A stretch of 64,000 bases of DNA from Orthonyx spaldingii (taxonomy: Eukaryota; Chordata; Aves; Passeriformes; Orthonychidae), in contig VZTJ01002487.1 in assembly GCA_013397795.1 (NCBI GenBank), positions 163,076 through 227,075 of the forward strand. Direction: 5' to 3'. Made by a program: the position numbers and the translations under genes. This document shows, piece after piece, positions 24,801-39,276 of this stretch (positions are counted from its first letter, which is position 1; each line of letters opens with the position of its first letter). The notes under the pieces were generated by a model, which worked only from the letters and a program-made list of their open reading frames with translations, did not search any database and was not told the origin of the DNA.

Positions 24801-27800
24801 TCAGTCACCTGCTACTTCTCAATGCTTCCCATCAGGCTGGGACAGAATATTATCCATCTTTCCTCTTCAAATCACCTGGTGATGAGCATGCCACTCCTTG
24901 TGATCCTGCAGGTAGTAGACTCAGTATTTGGTTTGCCAAGCAGAGCAAAAAAGGTACTTGTTGAGGGATTCTTCTCCCTTTGCTAGTTACCTACACTAGA
25001 TGTATAGTCAGTGGAAAAGAATAGGCACTTGTAGAGCTGAAGTGAGCGTTGTAGTTATCTCCTTGGACCTGATGCTGCTTTCACTGAAGAAGAAATCAGT
25101 ATAAAGTAAAGCAGCTACAGTTACTCAGGAACAAAACCATTTCTTCCTGGAATAGTGTCTACCAGGGTAAGATACACTAGAACAGCTCTCAGCTCAGACA
25201 GCTTATGAACTGTAAAGAAGATTACCAAAAACAGTACTTCCTCTTCAACATTGCAATAATTTGAAACATCAATTGCATCAACACAGGTTGTAATGGACCC
25301 ATTACACTCACCTCCTTTGAGACAAAAAGTCTGTGACTATACCATTCAATCACTGAAATTGCTTCAAGGCAGAACATCCTAGGCTGAAATCTGTGTATGT
25401 TTATTTATATGAAGATTTCAAACTTCTCTTATCTGAAAGCTAAGAAGGCTTATTTGAGAGAAATATCACTGCTGCTGCTAGTAGAATTTGTGCTTTTAAC
25501 TTCCAGGGGAAATACAATTATCACATGCCTTCTTACCTCCTTATTCAAATATCACCTCCAAACAGAAGTGTCGTCAACATGCAATATGTAATAAGTTAAT
25601 ATTCCTTTTGAAATCAGGATATCAATTATTGAATTACAGGGGGAGTTAACCAGTTATGCCATCCCTTCCCACTTATTTTGGGGGTGAGGGTGATGGACAA
25701 AGACAGGAATAAAAAGAGGCTGAAATTAGAAGGAAAAAAAATCTTACTTTTTCATGGTAGAACCACATGCATGTACTGAAAAGTCCCATAAATCCCATTA
25801 TTTATTCAACAGATTCAAGTACTGCTGGCTTCTGATCAACTAGTAGTGTCTAGGATATTTTAGTGTCTAGGATATTTTAGTGTCCTAAATAGGGGAGACC
25901 ACATGCCGACACGGACTTACCATGATGTAGGCATTTCTGTTTATAAATTTTAAGAATTTTTCCAAACACCAGAAACAGCACTTGAGGCAGCAGAGTAGAA
26001 ATCTAGTGAAGGAGTTCTGAGTACCTGAAAAGAGCAGGAGAGCGAACATCATACACAAAACTCATGAACAGTCTTCTGAATGTAGAAAGCTATTCAGAAG
26101 AACATCTTAAATTTTGACATTAGTTTTTTACTTCTATGTATGGACTCTCTCTCTCAACCAAATTTAGCCCACTAGCTTTCCATTAGAGCAGACTCATATC
26201 CCATCTGAACTTTGCATTAGGTTCTCAAGAACATAGACTCAGTTTGAGTAAATCAATACAAATCTACTCACTTCAAACGAAACTACAATCGATAATGTGG
26301 AATTAATCTCTTTTCATTGCTAAAAAACAGTTTGGGAAAGTAAGAAAGCTATTTAGCAAGGAAAGTCTTAACAACTTAGAGCAGATTCATAAATCTCACC
26401 TTTCAGTTTGTGATCCAAGTACTCCAGTATTACTCTAATAAGCTGGACAATTGCAAGAATTAAGGCTCCAAATGCCAGCGAACCTGTATGGTATCTAAAA
26501 ACAAAATCTTTGACTGTTATGTCACACGTGTGCATATGTACACAGATATACATATGCACATGTGTATGTATATACAAATAAAATCAGAAGTGGAGGAAGG
26601 TCCATTAGTGGGAATTACATAAAACTAATGGACCTTCATCCTGAGCCACCACAGAGGAACAGGATGAAGCCACTGGTGCTGTTGGTGTTTGTGAGTGCTG
26701 TGTTGGTCTCCCATTCTGTGTATATATGTGTTGTATACATGTATGTAGTGTGTGTGTCTACTGGGCGTACCTGCTCAGCCTTACAATTGTTTGGACATAG
26801 GGGCAGGGAGCTGCAGCAGCATTGGTGCTGGAGGGCTACAGGACTCAGCCGTCCCCTAACAACTACATCTTCCTGATTGTGCTGGTTTTGGATGGACTAG
26901 AGTTAGCTTTTTTCATAGTAGCTTGTGCTATGTTTTGGATTTTTGACCAGGACAGTGATGATAACACAGTCATGTTTTAGCCACTGCTGAGCAGCACTTG
27001 CACAGCACCAAGGGCTGTTGTGCTCCTCACCCTGCCCCACTGGTGAACGGGGAGGGGTGTGGGGGGGGCGGGTGCATGAGAAGTTGGGAGGGGATATGGC
27101 CAGGAAAGCTGACCCCAAATGACCCCAGGAATACCTCACACCATACAGTGTCATAGCAATAACAGCTGGTGGAAGGAGGGGTAAAAGGGGAGCATTTGGA
27201 GTTACAGACTTTGACTTCCTAAGTCACTGCTATACATGAAGAAGCCCTGCTCTATTGGGGATGGCTGAACACCTGCCTGCCTGTGAGAAATGGGGAATTA
27301 ATTCCTTGCTTTGCTTTGCTTGTGCATGTAGCTTTATTTACCTATTAAACTGTCTTCATCTCAGCCCATATGGTTTCACACTTTGACCCTTCAGATTCTC
27401 TCCTCCATCCCACTATGGGGGAGCAAGCAGGTAGTTGTGGGGGGCTTGACTGCCACCAAGATTAAATCATAATGCTGACTAATCATTCTCATCTGATATT
27501 CTAAGACTGGCTTCCTTAGACATAAAAAGAGCACTTGTCAGATACATGACAAGGCTCACATCCAGCTCCACAGTCTTACCGTATTGCTCGTCCAAATGAA
27601 GAGAAGAGTGGCCACAGTGGAATATCAGCTGGTTTTCGATAGGCCCAGTAATAAGAGGCAAAGGCACCAGCAAGGGTACACTGACCCAGTGCAATTGCAA
27701 AGTTCACCAGCCAAAGAAAGACAAAGGCATTGGCTAACTGGAAGATGAAGATGTACTTATGGTACAGACTTTCTCCTCCATAAAAAGCGAAAGTACACTG

Positions 27801-30800
27801 AGCACCTGGGCACAATTTAGTCACATTGGTTGTGTTAAAAGTCTAAATAGAAAGAAAAACAAACAACACAATCATAAGCAATTAGTTCTATGTACACAGC
27901 CTCCGAAGTTTAGCAGGTTAATACAAATTACATAACTCTGCTTGATGTTTCATTCGCTCATTCAAAACTTCAACACTACGTAACCTGTTTACATATTTAA
28001 GGATTCATATCTAAATCTTATGCAGTCTTATGAAAAGACTTAAATTTAAACTAGGTGTTGGCAAACAGGGCTATTCACCACATCCCTGAAACCTGAATAA
28101 ATGGAATTTGTATTTCAGGAATCTACTTTTAAGATATATAAATGCTTCATTAAAGAAAATTTGCTCAATTAAAAAAATATATTTATTTGAAAACTAGAGG
28201 CCAAATTGGATGTTCAGGTAAATCACCACAGCTGAAATGAAAAACTGAGCTATCCAATTTAATACAAATTGTGGATGTAGTCATAACTTAGCTTATGTAT
28301 CTCAGACTATTAAAAAATGGAGTAATATTTACACTGAATTACTTTTCCCTATTTCTAGTGTTCATTTCATGTATTTGCTTGGTTTGGACATGAAATGAAA
28401 CCAGACCAATTCTAATTCCTTTCTTTTGTAGTGTTTAGATATCAGCAGGCTGTGTATCACCACTGCAGTACAATGAGATTTAATGCATCAGTTTCTGCTC
28501 ATTGCCTTATGTTCCACTGCTGGGCACCACAAAGCAAAGTCTGGTCCATGCCCCGCCCCCTCCCTGCAGACACTGATAGCTGAGGGTCCCTCTCAGCTGT
28601 GTCTCCTCTCGAGGCTGAACAGCCCCAGCTCCCTCAGCCTTTCCTGGGCAGGGAAGTCCTCCAGTCCCCTCATCATCTCCACAGCCTCTGCTGAACCCAC
28701 TCCAGGAGCTCCATGTCCCTCTTGTCCTGATGAGCCCAGACCTGGACACAGCACTCCAGATGTGCCTCACAGGACTGAGCAGAGGGGCAGGATCACCTCC
28801 CTCACCTGCTGGGAATGCTCTTCCTGAAGCACCTCTTGGCCCCCAACACAAACTGTTGGCTCAGGGACAGCTTGTTGTCCACCAGGATCCCCAGATCCTT
28901 CTCCACAAAGCTGCCCTCCAGCAGGTCACCTGCAGCCTGTGCAGGTGCATGGGGTTATTTTTCCCCTGGTGCATAACATTTGAAAAATATTTCTAGTTTT
29001 TAAAGAATCTTTAAATTCAAACCCACAGTCAAGTAAAAACATTTGACTGAAGGCAAAATTTAAAAAAAAAAGGACAAATGTTTTTGGAGCTTCATAAAGG
29101 TAATTACTGTGCCAGAAGCTAAGCTTCTGCTTCAAATCATGGCTAGTCCTTGAGCATGTTTTAGGCACAGCTTTCAGAGTTTACCACTGCCTTTGGAAGA
29201 CTCAAAAAAAGAGTCCTCACTAATTCAAGTACACTTTTCCAACAAAATTGTATTTCTGTCTCCTCCTTTCTCACCCTGTAAATTAGAACGGTTAATATTT
29301 ACAGGATAGTTTAGCAGAAAAACTAGTTTATGTCTGTAAAACAAAGAAGAGTTACCTGAACACTAGGTAATATTTTCAGATTTAACATGGGGACTCATTA
29401 TTTAAAATACGCATATTTTTTGCTAGCACTGCATTTAATAGTGATTAAGAAATGTAATTAGCATACCTCTCACTATAGGTAAATATTTGTTACACTTACC
29501 TCCGGGTCACAAGTCAGGTTTGCATACTTGCACAGTGTTTGATTAGCCATTATTTTATACACAGGTTCTCCTGATGTGGCCAGAAAACTGAATGAAATAT
29601 TTTAAGGAGGAATCACAGAACTGGTTTTTGAGCAACTTAGGATTCTGCAGTGCGTAACTGCTAGCTCTAAAGAACTTGTGTAGATAACAGAAAAACTGCT
29701 CTCGCTCGGCAGAGATGTATCTGAAGGGCTGATAGACAAGACCAAGTACACTCATTACTTAGAGAACTAAGGCAAACTCATACCTGGAGCTGTAATAACC
29801 CCTGAGCAGAATGGGCAGGGGGCATAACCTTGAAACTTGTCCCCATGTCCTCCTCCACATCTATCTTTGACAAGGCAGACTATGCAGTAGTTCTTGTATT
29901 CTGGCAGAAGTAGATACAGAGCATAAGGATGAATTAACACTGCCCTGAACAGCAACAACGGACCCTCTTTGCATACGAAATAACAACTGGTTTTCAAATA
30001 GCAGTTTTCCCCTTTTTTAATCCTTACCAAACACTTGCTGTTCAGGAACAAACAGTGGTTGTTGTTAGGTAATTCAGAGAAGATAGTGCACTGTATATTC
30101 TCTCATTCCTTTCTCACATTTTTCTGAACAAAACACATACAGAACCCACTCCACCTTCGGTTAACTAAGAAACTACTAACACCAGGCCTATAGAGCACAC
30201 AGCACATTAAGGACCATACTTACTCTTTGCTCAGGGCCCTTTTCACCCCCTAGTCAACCTTATGCAGTACACAAGGCCTTGTATAATCTCCCTGCCCGAA
30301 TTTTAGTCCAGTTCTTTTTAATTCGAATAAAAGTTCTGTTCAATTTGTACATCACATGTAGATGTGCAGTGAGGAAGACTGTATCAGAGGAGTAAGTGCT
30401 AAGTGACCAAACAGCCCTCTTCATATTGGTTTAATTAATGTGAAATAGCAGAAAATTATCTAGTCTTGCAGACCAGAAGACTTGCTCCAGATAGGTACAC
30501 AGACAGTAGGATACACAGCTGTCACAGCCCAGTAGGAAATACAAATTGCAATGAGTAAGAAGGTGACGATTGGGTAGAACAGCGTAGACATTATATAGCC
30601 AATTGCCCTATAAAAGAAACAAAACATATCAATAAGCCAGAAACAAGCTTCTTATCAGTCCTCTTCTAGCAATTTTACTTTGAGATCCTTGTTGACAATC
30701 ATAGCATAATCTAGTGCTGGGACCTCAGAATACTGCAGGAATTTTTTCTTACATCTTCAAACCTTGACTTTGTCATTTCTACCACTCCACTTTTATCAAT

Positions 30801-33800
30801 GGCACTACAGTGAGCTTTATCAATTTGCCATGTTCCAGCCTGTCTTCTATTTTCTCCTTCTTCGTGACTGCTTCAGAGATCCATCTCTTTCCAGGCCCCT
30901 AACTAATTTCCATTACCTCTTCTTGCTGACTGCTGCAGACATTACCGTTTATGTCCTTATCCCACTCTGCTCATCCTGTGTTCTTCCTTCACTCCTACAG
31001 ACCTGAAACTACCTTGTTCTATTTTGTACTTGACAACTCTGTTCCCAGCAACTTTCCTGCCTTAAATGTTAGCTATCTGGGGGCAGAGACAGTCAGCTTG
31101 TCTTTGCAATGCCAGGACAGACCTACACCTTCCTGTGACTGTGACTTCCCTTGTATGTGCCACAGATAAGTGGTGCTCACCTCTGACTACTGGCAGGCAA
31201 AATGAGTAACTGCCTTTTGCTGTTGACAGCTTAGAGAGTTTCTTTTAATATCAAGACACATGTAGACTGATATTCTAGTGCTAATTCTTGTGGCTAGAAT
31301 GTGACTAGTGAGCAGAAACTTGAGCATGCCAGTTCCTACCCTACCAGGGGCTCCTTCTCTGTAAGTGGGATTTGATACCAACCGTCTTGGTAAACCAGAT
31401 GCTGCTATCCCAGAAGTGAACACCTTCAGCTGGGTATCTCACTGGATGTGAATTCAGAGAGCATGTGCTTTGTTCACTGAAGCTTACAGGTTGGCTCTCT
31501 TTACATGCCTATAAACTACCTCTTCCTGTTACTCTAAATTTTCTTTTCTGTGACCCTGCAAGCTTATCACAAGCCTCTTTGTCTAGTACTATTTCCTACA
31601 GTATTTCTCCTATGATTTATGGCACTTCTGATGCTATTTGTTTTCTAGGATGCAGTTTCCAGAATGCAAAAGGAGAAACATTTACTCAGGCTCTAAAGGT
31701 AAAGTAGTAAATGCTGGGAGGAATGCAAGGAAACTGTCACATGCAATGCAGAGGTTATAAGCAAAACATCAATTGTTGTCTGAGTCCAGAGACAAAAAAG
31801 TCCATTATGAGTTAAACAGGAGGACACAGCCTTACCTTGTCTGAGAAATAATCACAACAAATTAGTTGTGTTCAGTTGTTGGTAGGCCTCTTGGTTACCA
31901 TTAAGACCACAGCCTATTATTCCAACAAACTGGTTAACAACTGTTGTTTCTAACTATGAATTTCAAGTCAATTATTGGCATTATAACTGTAATATTTTTG
32001 AAAATGTAGCTAAAAGGTATTGAAAAACATAATTTGTTTTCCAGTCAATAGCACCTTACTTTTCATCTTCCTAAATAGGGCATGGTCTGTTAGGTTTACA
32101 GTAATTACACAGTGTTGCATTATGTGTGAGAACAAAAAGTTCACCTTCTAGTGACCTTTCCATGCTGCTGGAAAACTACATTATGTTATTATTAGTCAGC
32201 AAGAAGTTTATGAACTTTCTAAAATCCTTCCACCTGTCAAGGTTGTGAACAAAACTTATGAAGAATGTTAAAAGCGTTTCTGGTTTTTAATGAATAGGAA
32301 TTAAAGAGTATAATTTAGTGCTGCCTAAATTAATTGCTATGCTCTAATTGCACAGTAGCATAAGACAGGAAGCAGATACCTCGCTAAATGGAGAACTTCA
32401 GTATTTCTTAATCCCATGACAAAAATCCCAAATCCTGATTCCCGGGAACCACAATGGCAACAGAGATAGCAGAAAACCACAAGCAAGTGCATATGGACAA
32501 ACTCAGAGCTAACTCTATGTGCTCCAAGAACACAGCCTCGCTTTCAGGGCCTATGAGACCATCGCCTATTTACAAGGAAATCCAAGGGCCTGATGTTTTA
32601 AGTCAGTCAATTTTAAGCCCACTTCTCCTTTGTACTACTTCCATGCAAAAAAAATCCACCAAAAAAACCCCAAGTATTCGCACTGTAAAACAAGAACCGC
32701 TGTGAACAAAGCCTATGCAGATTTCAGGAAACACACATTGAAGAGGTCCCTTAGGCCTTCAACTCTCATATCCTGCTCTGCTTTCTTCCTTTACTCAGAG
32801 CTAAAGAGAAATATCTTGGACTACACCCTCTTACAATGTCTGGTTACAGAAGTCTTCTTAGTCTTCTGCAGATTTATGCCTGTCCACACAGAAGTTTGAT
32901 TGGAGCCAGCAGAATCTCCTAGTCTTTCCTAAATAGAAGCCAGAGGCAAAACAACACCAATCCTCTACCACTATTATATGACTCCAGAGACAATTCAATG
33001 ACAGAGCAAAGTTGGCACTTACTGGTCCCATGCTCCTATTAACAGTGTACCACACTTAGCTTTTCTGCTGAGACCCCTTCTTGTACTGAGGATATGTGGT
33101 AACATCAAGAGTGTATGTATTCTTAAGGCAAGAAGTGGAGAGATAAGACATACCTTACTTTAAAAGAGAAAGCTCTATTAAGCACAACCTCATTAAGAGG
33201 TAACTGGCATTCCTTATATAACCTATTTGGTTCAACAAATGCAGTGTTGTATTTTAACCCTTAACTTTCTGCCCTTGGTAGTGCAAGATGGAGCTCAAGA
33301 AGAGTGCATGCTGAAGATCATTTAATAAAATTCAACATATATTAAAATCAGAGAAACATACCTACTACCTTCCTTTAACAATGCAATAGCAATCCGGATC
33401 CGATTTCTTAGGAAGATCAGCATCAGTATGATTATGACCTCAACACCACAAAGTATTATCACTGTAAACAAACAAATAAAGAATTTAGATTTATCAAGAA
33501 CCAAACCAATATGCTGCCTCTGTAACTTTTTTCCTTGTAATTTAAACTATTGTTCATGAACTCTGTAAAATTCTCTGCTTGAGCAGCTCTCTCTTTCTCC
33601 AACTGCACCTGCCAAACTTCAATCCCATTTCATAGGTTTCTAAGTCCCACTGTAAAAAAATTCTATATGCAGAAAGTTAGACAGAACGTGTACAACCCTG
33701 ATATTAGCATTTATATTTTTAACAGAAAAATGGAACATATAATTCTCAAAGATAAAAATTTACTTCAATGTAACTGCACTATCTAGCCTTAGATACAGTT

Positions 33801-36800
33801 CATCCTTTACAAATTCTTTTCATAAAATAGCGTTTTACTCATACTACAAGCATTTGTTCATACTATACTGTTGTTCATTTGTAGTATTTAGATAACAATA
33901 AAAAACAGGAGATGAAGAGTCAAGCTTTTCATGAAGAGTGCATTTTTATGATCTATATTGTTCTAAAATTTAGATGTACTAATCAATAGGTTTGTTTGAG
34001 TATTAACTTGGCATGAGTGCCTTTCACCTCATTTGAGTCAAAAAAAAAAGAAAAAAAAAGAAGAGACTAAGATGTGACAGTCCTGGACAAATCACTTTCA
34101 CCTTCCAGGTGTCTTGCTGGAATCATGCTCTGATATTAGAGAGCTGAGAGCTCTTACTTATAGGCATTATTTGAATCATAACTCTGATGTTGGTAGAGTC
34201 TGCCTCTGTCTGATTTCTATTTGTGTTGGTTCAAAACCTACTTCTGCAGCAGAAACTAAGAAAAGTCTGTGAATTTCATCTAGAGAAGACTGAGTCTTTA
34301 ATACCTGAAGCACACATCCTCTGACTCTGAGACATATCATTTATTCTTGGTGCTTCAGATAAACCAGCCCAGTAGGGGTGGGTTGTTGTATGCAGCAGGA
34401 CCTGTCTCCTCCAGTTGAAACCAAGAAGTTCTGTGGAGCGAGAGGAAGACAGAAGGGACAGTACCCTCAAGTATCCCAAAACTTATATGAAGGTTTGCAA
34501 AGTAACGTGAGATTTGGCTTTAGGTCCCACAGCTTAGACATAGTCTCAAAATATCAGACCAAATAGTCACAGATGATGTTGAATTGCAATCCCAAGAATT
34601 ACCCATGGCAGCAGAACTGCAGGTGGCAAGTGACTGCTGTGGTGTTCAGAGCCAGAGACCTTGCTCAGAACAAAGTTTTTGTTAAACACATTTCAATGCC
34701 ATTTTCCCATGAAGGAATATATAAACAGGTTTCTTTAAAGTTGGTCTCATTCTAGTCTGGCTCTGTTAGGTTAATGTACTTGTCTGAAACATTGTGAAAA
34801 AGGCAAGCAATGTCAGTACATGATCAGTTCTAAACTAGGACTCTGACTATGTTTTCTTCAAGGATACAAAACTATTTACTTTGCTGGGTGATTTTGGAAA
34901 AGCAATTTAAATCCTGAGTACCTCAATTTACTCATGTGAAAGTGACACTAAACTCTTGACAAACTATACACTGGTTGCTAAGGATCAGGTGGGGAAAAGC
35001 TTGAAGAGTTACAAGAAAAAAAACCATAATAAAGTCCTAATATTCTCTAGGGAGAGCACCCTAAAAAGCTCTGCCTTAACAACATATAGAAGATGCCTCA
35101 TAAGCTCAGTGATGCAACACAGAGGGAAACAAAGACACAAAGAAGAGAATGGAGATTTAAGCAGTATATTACTATTCTAGTAATTTAGCTAGCAATAGCA
35201 AGAGGCAGTGTTTTTTGGTTATGACCCATTCATTATCAGTTAAGAGTCTGTGTGTTTCTAACAGAGCAGTAATAGGAGTGCAAGTAATGTTTGACAGGTA
35301 TTTCTTCTCTCTTCTGCCTTTCCTTTCTTGGGGAGGAATGCGTTTGCTGCAGGCTGTCTTGTTCCAGTGGGATTTTTTTTAAAATACACTGCCCTTTTAG
35401 AAAAGGCAATGGAGCATTTCTGAAAATAAAGGTGATGAAATTTGCTATGGTTCATTCCACAGTCTTAGATCAAACTCCAAGAAAAGTCAGTGACACGAGT
35501 GTAAACTGACAGAAGACCTCGTTGTGGTCTTCAGCATCCTCACAAGGGGAAGTAGAGGGGCAGGAACCCATCTCTTCCTTCTCATGACCAGTGACAAGAC
35601 TTGAGGGAACAGCTAGAGCTGGGTCGGGGGGATTTAGGTGGGAGGCCAGAAAAAGGTTCTTCCCCCAGAGTCAGGCAGTGCCCCCAGGGCAGTGGTCATG
35701 GCCCCAAGGCTGCCAGAGCTCAAGGAACATTTGGACAAAGCTCTCATGCACAAGGTGGGATTGTTGGGCTGTCCTGTGCAGGGCCACGAGATGGACTTGA
35801 TGATCCTGATGAGCCCCTTGCAACTCAGCATATTTTATGACTCTAAGATACAAAGAAGAGTAGTTATTAATGTTACTTATTAATCTCATTTCTGGGGCTC
35901 TCAAAGAGGAAGAAAAAATAATCTGAGAGAGAAAAGTACCTCTCCTTATGCTACTTTATCATGACTAACTTAATTATTGCCCTCTGCTTTCCCCGTGATG
36001 AAGACTGAACACACAGGAAGTAGAATGCTAATAACAAAAGTATTCACTCTTATCACTAGTGTGATTGCATTATCTCCCCTTACAAATACACTAGTCTCCT
36101 TGAGCAACGAACAGTGTTACACAATACAAGAAAGGGAATTCTGCTTTCTTCTCTGAGCAACATGTGTAGAGGAGGAGATTTAACAAGGCAGAAAGTATAT
36201 CAAGACACTGATTGATTTTCCTGAATATCCATTAACAGATACCAAATTTAAAGGGCACTTACTAAATGCTAACCATGTTTGCCTCAGTTGCAGGTACACT
36301 TTGAAGTCTGTCTGGAATCCAATATCATAAACAGTGAGGTCAGATCCAGGTATTCCTTTAAGATGATCGTACTCCCAGTAACAATGCCAGATGCCTTTTA
36401 AAAAACAATCAATATGATAGAAATGTGTCTGAAGAGTGCAAAGCCAAATTTTTTTAAAAAAATCTTACAAGCCAAATGTTTTGCTTTTGTTTAAGCCCGT
36501 CAGGTAAGCAAAACCCCAAAATACATCACTACGAGACTAGTTAATTATGACATCACACATATGGGAAAGAAATATCAGTACAAGTGATTACAGACTAAGC
36601 ATACTGTGCATAGATAATGCAGGTTACTACATCTGCTGCTAAGTATCAACACAGCTGGATTTTTACTACATTTTGCTGCCATTTATGTCCTCACTTAACT
36701 GTGTCTAAAACTATGCATTAATTCACTCAATTGTACCATTTAACTGATTTTCCCTGCCCAAACTCAAGCAATAAGAAAAAATAGTCTCAGAGGCTAGAAA

Positions 36801-39232
36801 ATTACACCTACCATAACCTATAATTCCAATCACACCAAAGATGAAAATCCAGAAGAGAACCCCAGCTGTGAACCTCAATAACACAAGGAAGACCAGACTC
36901 AGCATCATTGCAATGAACAGCCCACTAGAAAGTGAAGAAACAGAAACACAAGGAAAACAAGTGTGAGAATCTATTCACTTTCTTGCATTCCTGTTACTCC
37001 AAACGAGCGCCACTTCATCTCACATAAGAGAATGATTTGTAAAAATGTATTTCAGAATCTTTGTTATGAAATACATGCTCGTGGCTATTATCTACCATTA
37101 CAAACAGCCAGCTTATATATGATGATCTCACAGGGCAGAGCCCAGAAATGTTTATGTGCACTAGGTTCTCAGGCTGGTTGAATGGGATTAATACAATGCC
37201 TTCTTTGTCACTTACACCAGCTGAAAAACTCACTGCCTTTTTCAGGCCACAGTCTAATCTACAGTACAGAAAGTTAAATTGGAGGAATACCTATGTGTGG
37301 GGAAGTTGCTGGTTTATGTCCTCCACTGAAAATCCCTGCTTGCAAAGAAACAATGTTAGTAAACAACATTCTAGGAGCTTCCTAGAAAAAAAAAAGAATT
37401 AAATTTAGGAGGAAAACCACAAGGAGGTTAGGAGGACATAATTTGTACTCATTGCCGCTTCTACTAATCAGAAGAGGAAATGATCAGGGCACTATGATGC
37501 ATAGAAAGAAACTGTTAAGAGCCTTTCTATGGAGCCCCTAGGAAAGATGTCTACAGTGCCGTCTATTAATATAATATAATATAATATAATATAATATAAT
37601 ATAATATAATATAATATAATATAATATAATATAATATAATATAATATAATTTGTTTTCATTTCACTCCTAGAAAGCAAGTCAGAAAGGAAAAAATTATTG
37701 CAAAAGGCTTTTTTATTCCACGAGGCTTTCTAAACCATCATGAATAAAGCAATATGAATATTAATCCCATCAAACAAATATCCAGCTCAGGTGCTTCAAA
37801 GAACATTTCATGTCTCATTATTTTTAGTAGGTGTTACATCAGAATTTTTTATTAGTACAGACTCAAAAAAATTTAAACCCCCTGCTTGCTTGTGTTCAAT
37901 AACTTTTCTTCTGAATGTTCCCAGTTTATTTAGCCAATAACCAAAGCTAAAAAATGGGGCAGCCTGATCATAAAAAATCAAAAGCCGATGTTTTGGGCAA
38001 ACTAAGCCAGATGTGCAGAAGGACAATAAAACAATAACATCAGCTTATTTAGTTAAACCTTTGTAAGCTTGCCTTAAGTCCTACCCCTTTAAAGGCTTCC
38101 TAACCTGATATACTTCCCTTTCTGAATGACTTACTGAAATTCAGAATGTATTCCTCACGAAAAGTTGTAGTTTTGGAGCTCCATCTTGAAAACAGTAAAT
38201 TAGCTTTATCTACAGTTATCTTTAGCTATACAGGAGTCCTAGTAACACCAAAACAGAGTACACAGTAGCAACTGTCTTCAACAGACTAGTTCCCTTAAAC
38301 TAAGGCTTGAAGCAGTAGTTCTTTTGGGGTATGCGAAAAAGACTACAGCAATTCCATATTTCATTTTTAATCCAGCCTCCCTTCACAGTCAAGCCTTCGT
38401 TGTCATCACCCAAACTCTGGTCCTTAAATATACTGGACCAGAAATCATTTGATCTATGCTATCACTTGGTGAAAAGTGTGAAGAAAATTCTATCCAACTA
38501 CTTTAAAGCAGCAACACTTCCTTACAAAAAATATATTTGAAATGTGGAAACTTGCTTCAATATTTAGAATTTCTATTCAAAAAAATGGTCAGTTCTCTGT
38601 CCTATGTGTTCAGTGGTATCTCCTTTGAAAGAAATTGTACCATAAGTCTCATTTCAGTAAGAGATAGAGAGACCCAAGTTTGCTGAATATCTGTGAGTTT
38701 CCTGCTACTGAATATTGTGAGCAGAGTATCAGACAATGAGAAAGCTGTCTTACCACTAGTGACTGAACATGTTTAAAAGCTGACAATTTGTATTTCTGAA
38801 CTGTCTAAGTCTTCATATTATTATCTAAAGTATGTATAAATCGTCGTGGATTTGCATTCAGGATTGACTAATGCATGCTTAATATGTGCATGTTATAAGT
38901 TCTCACCTGGCGACGACTTCTGTTGATATTTAGATAGATAACACCCTGGTCCATCAAAACCAATACTAATGGGCTAGGAATTCACAAATACTTACATATT
39001 TGCTTCAGCAAAGTAGCTACTTCTTTTGTTTCAGTGCTGCATTTTAATTAACTGGTGATTAATGAATATTAATTGCAAGATAAAGTTAATACTGTTCAAT
39101 AATTTTTGTTCTTGAAGTTGCTTTGCCTGCTGCATTGGATTTATGGATTTATATTGGATTTAGGGATTATAATGAATTTAACTTTATATTGCTTGCATGA
39201 ATTTAGAAACTATGTTTTATGTATATATATGT

Positions 39233-39276
<44 letters not shown>

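Noticed and set aside
28483..28851. 114-codon frames on both strands at 28.5 kb, mirrored at 51.0 kb, as a duplicated novel gene
   Set aside because: Both loci are CR1 ORF2 remnants. In the correct frame they give HLECCVQVWAHQDKRDMELL, a CR1 reverse-transcriptase C-terminal block.
29571..29577. Exon 14 acceptor at the atcag just before GEPVYK
   Set aside because: It would drop the conserved FLATSG and break the phase with exon 13. The upstream attcag fits both.
39221..39274. Possible replication origin or AT-rich regulatory element
   Set aside because: It is a plain TA dinucleotide microsatellite with no other supporting structure.
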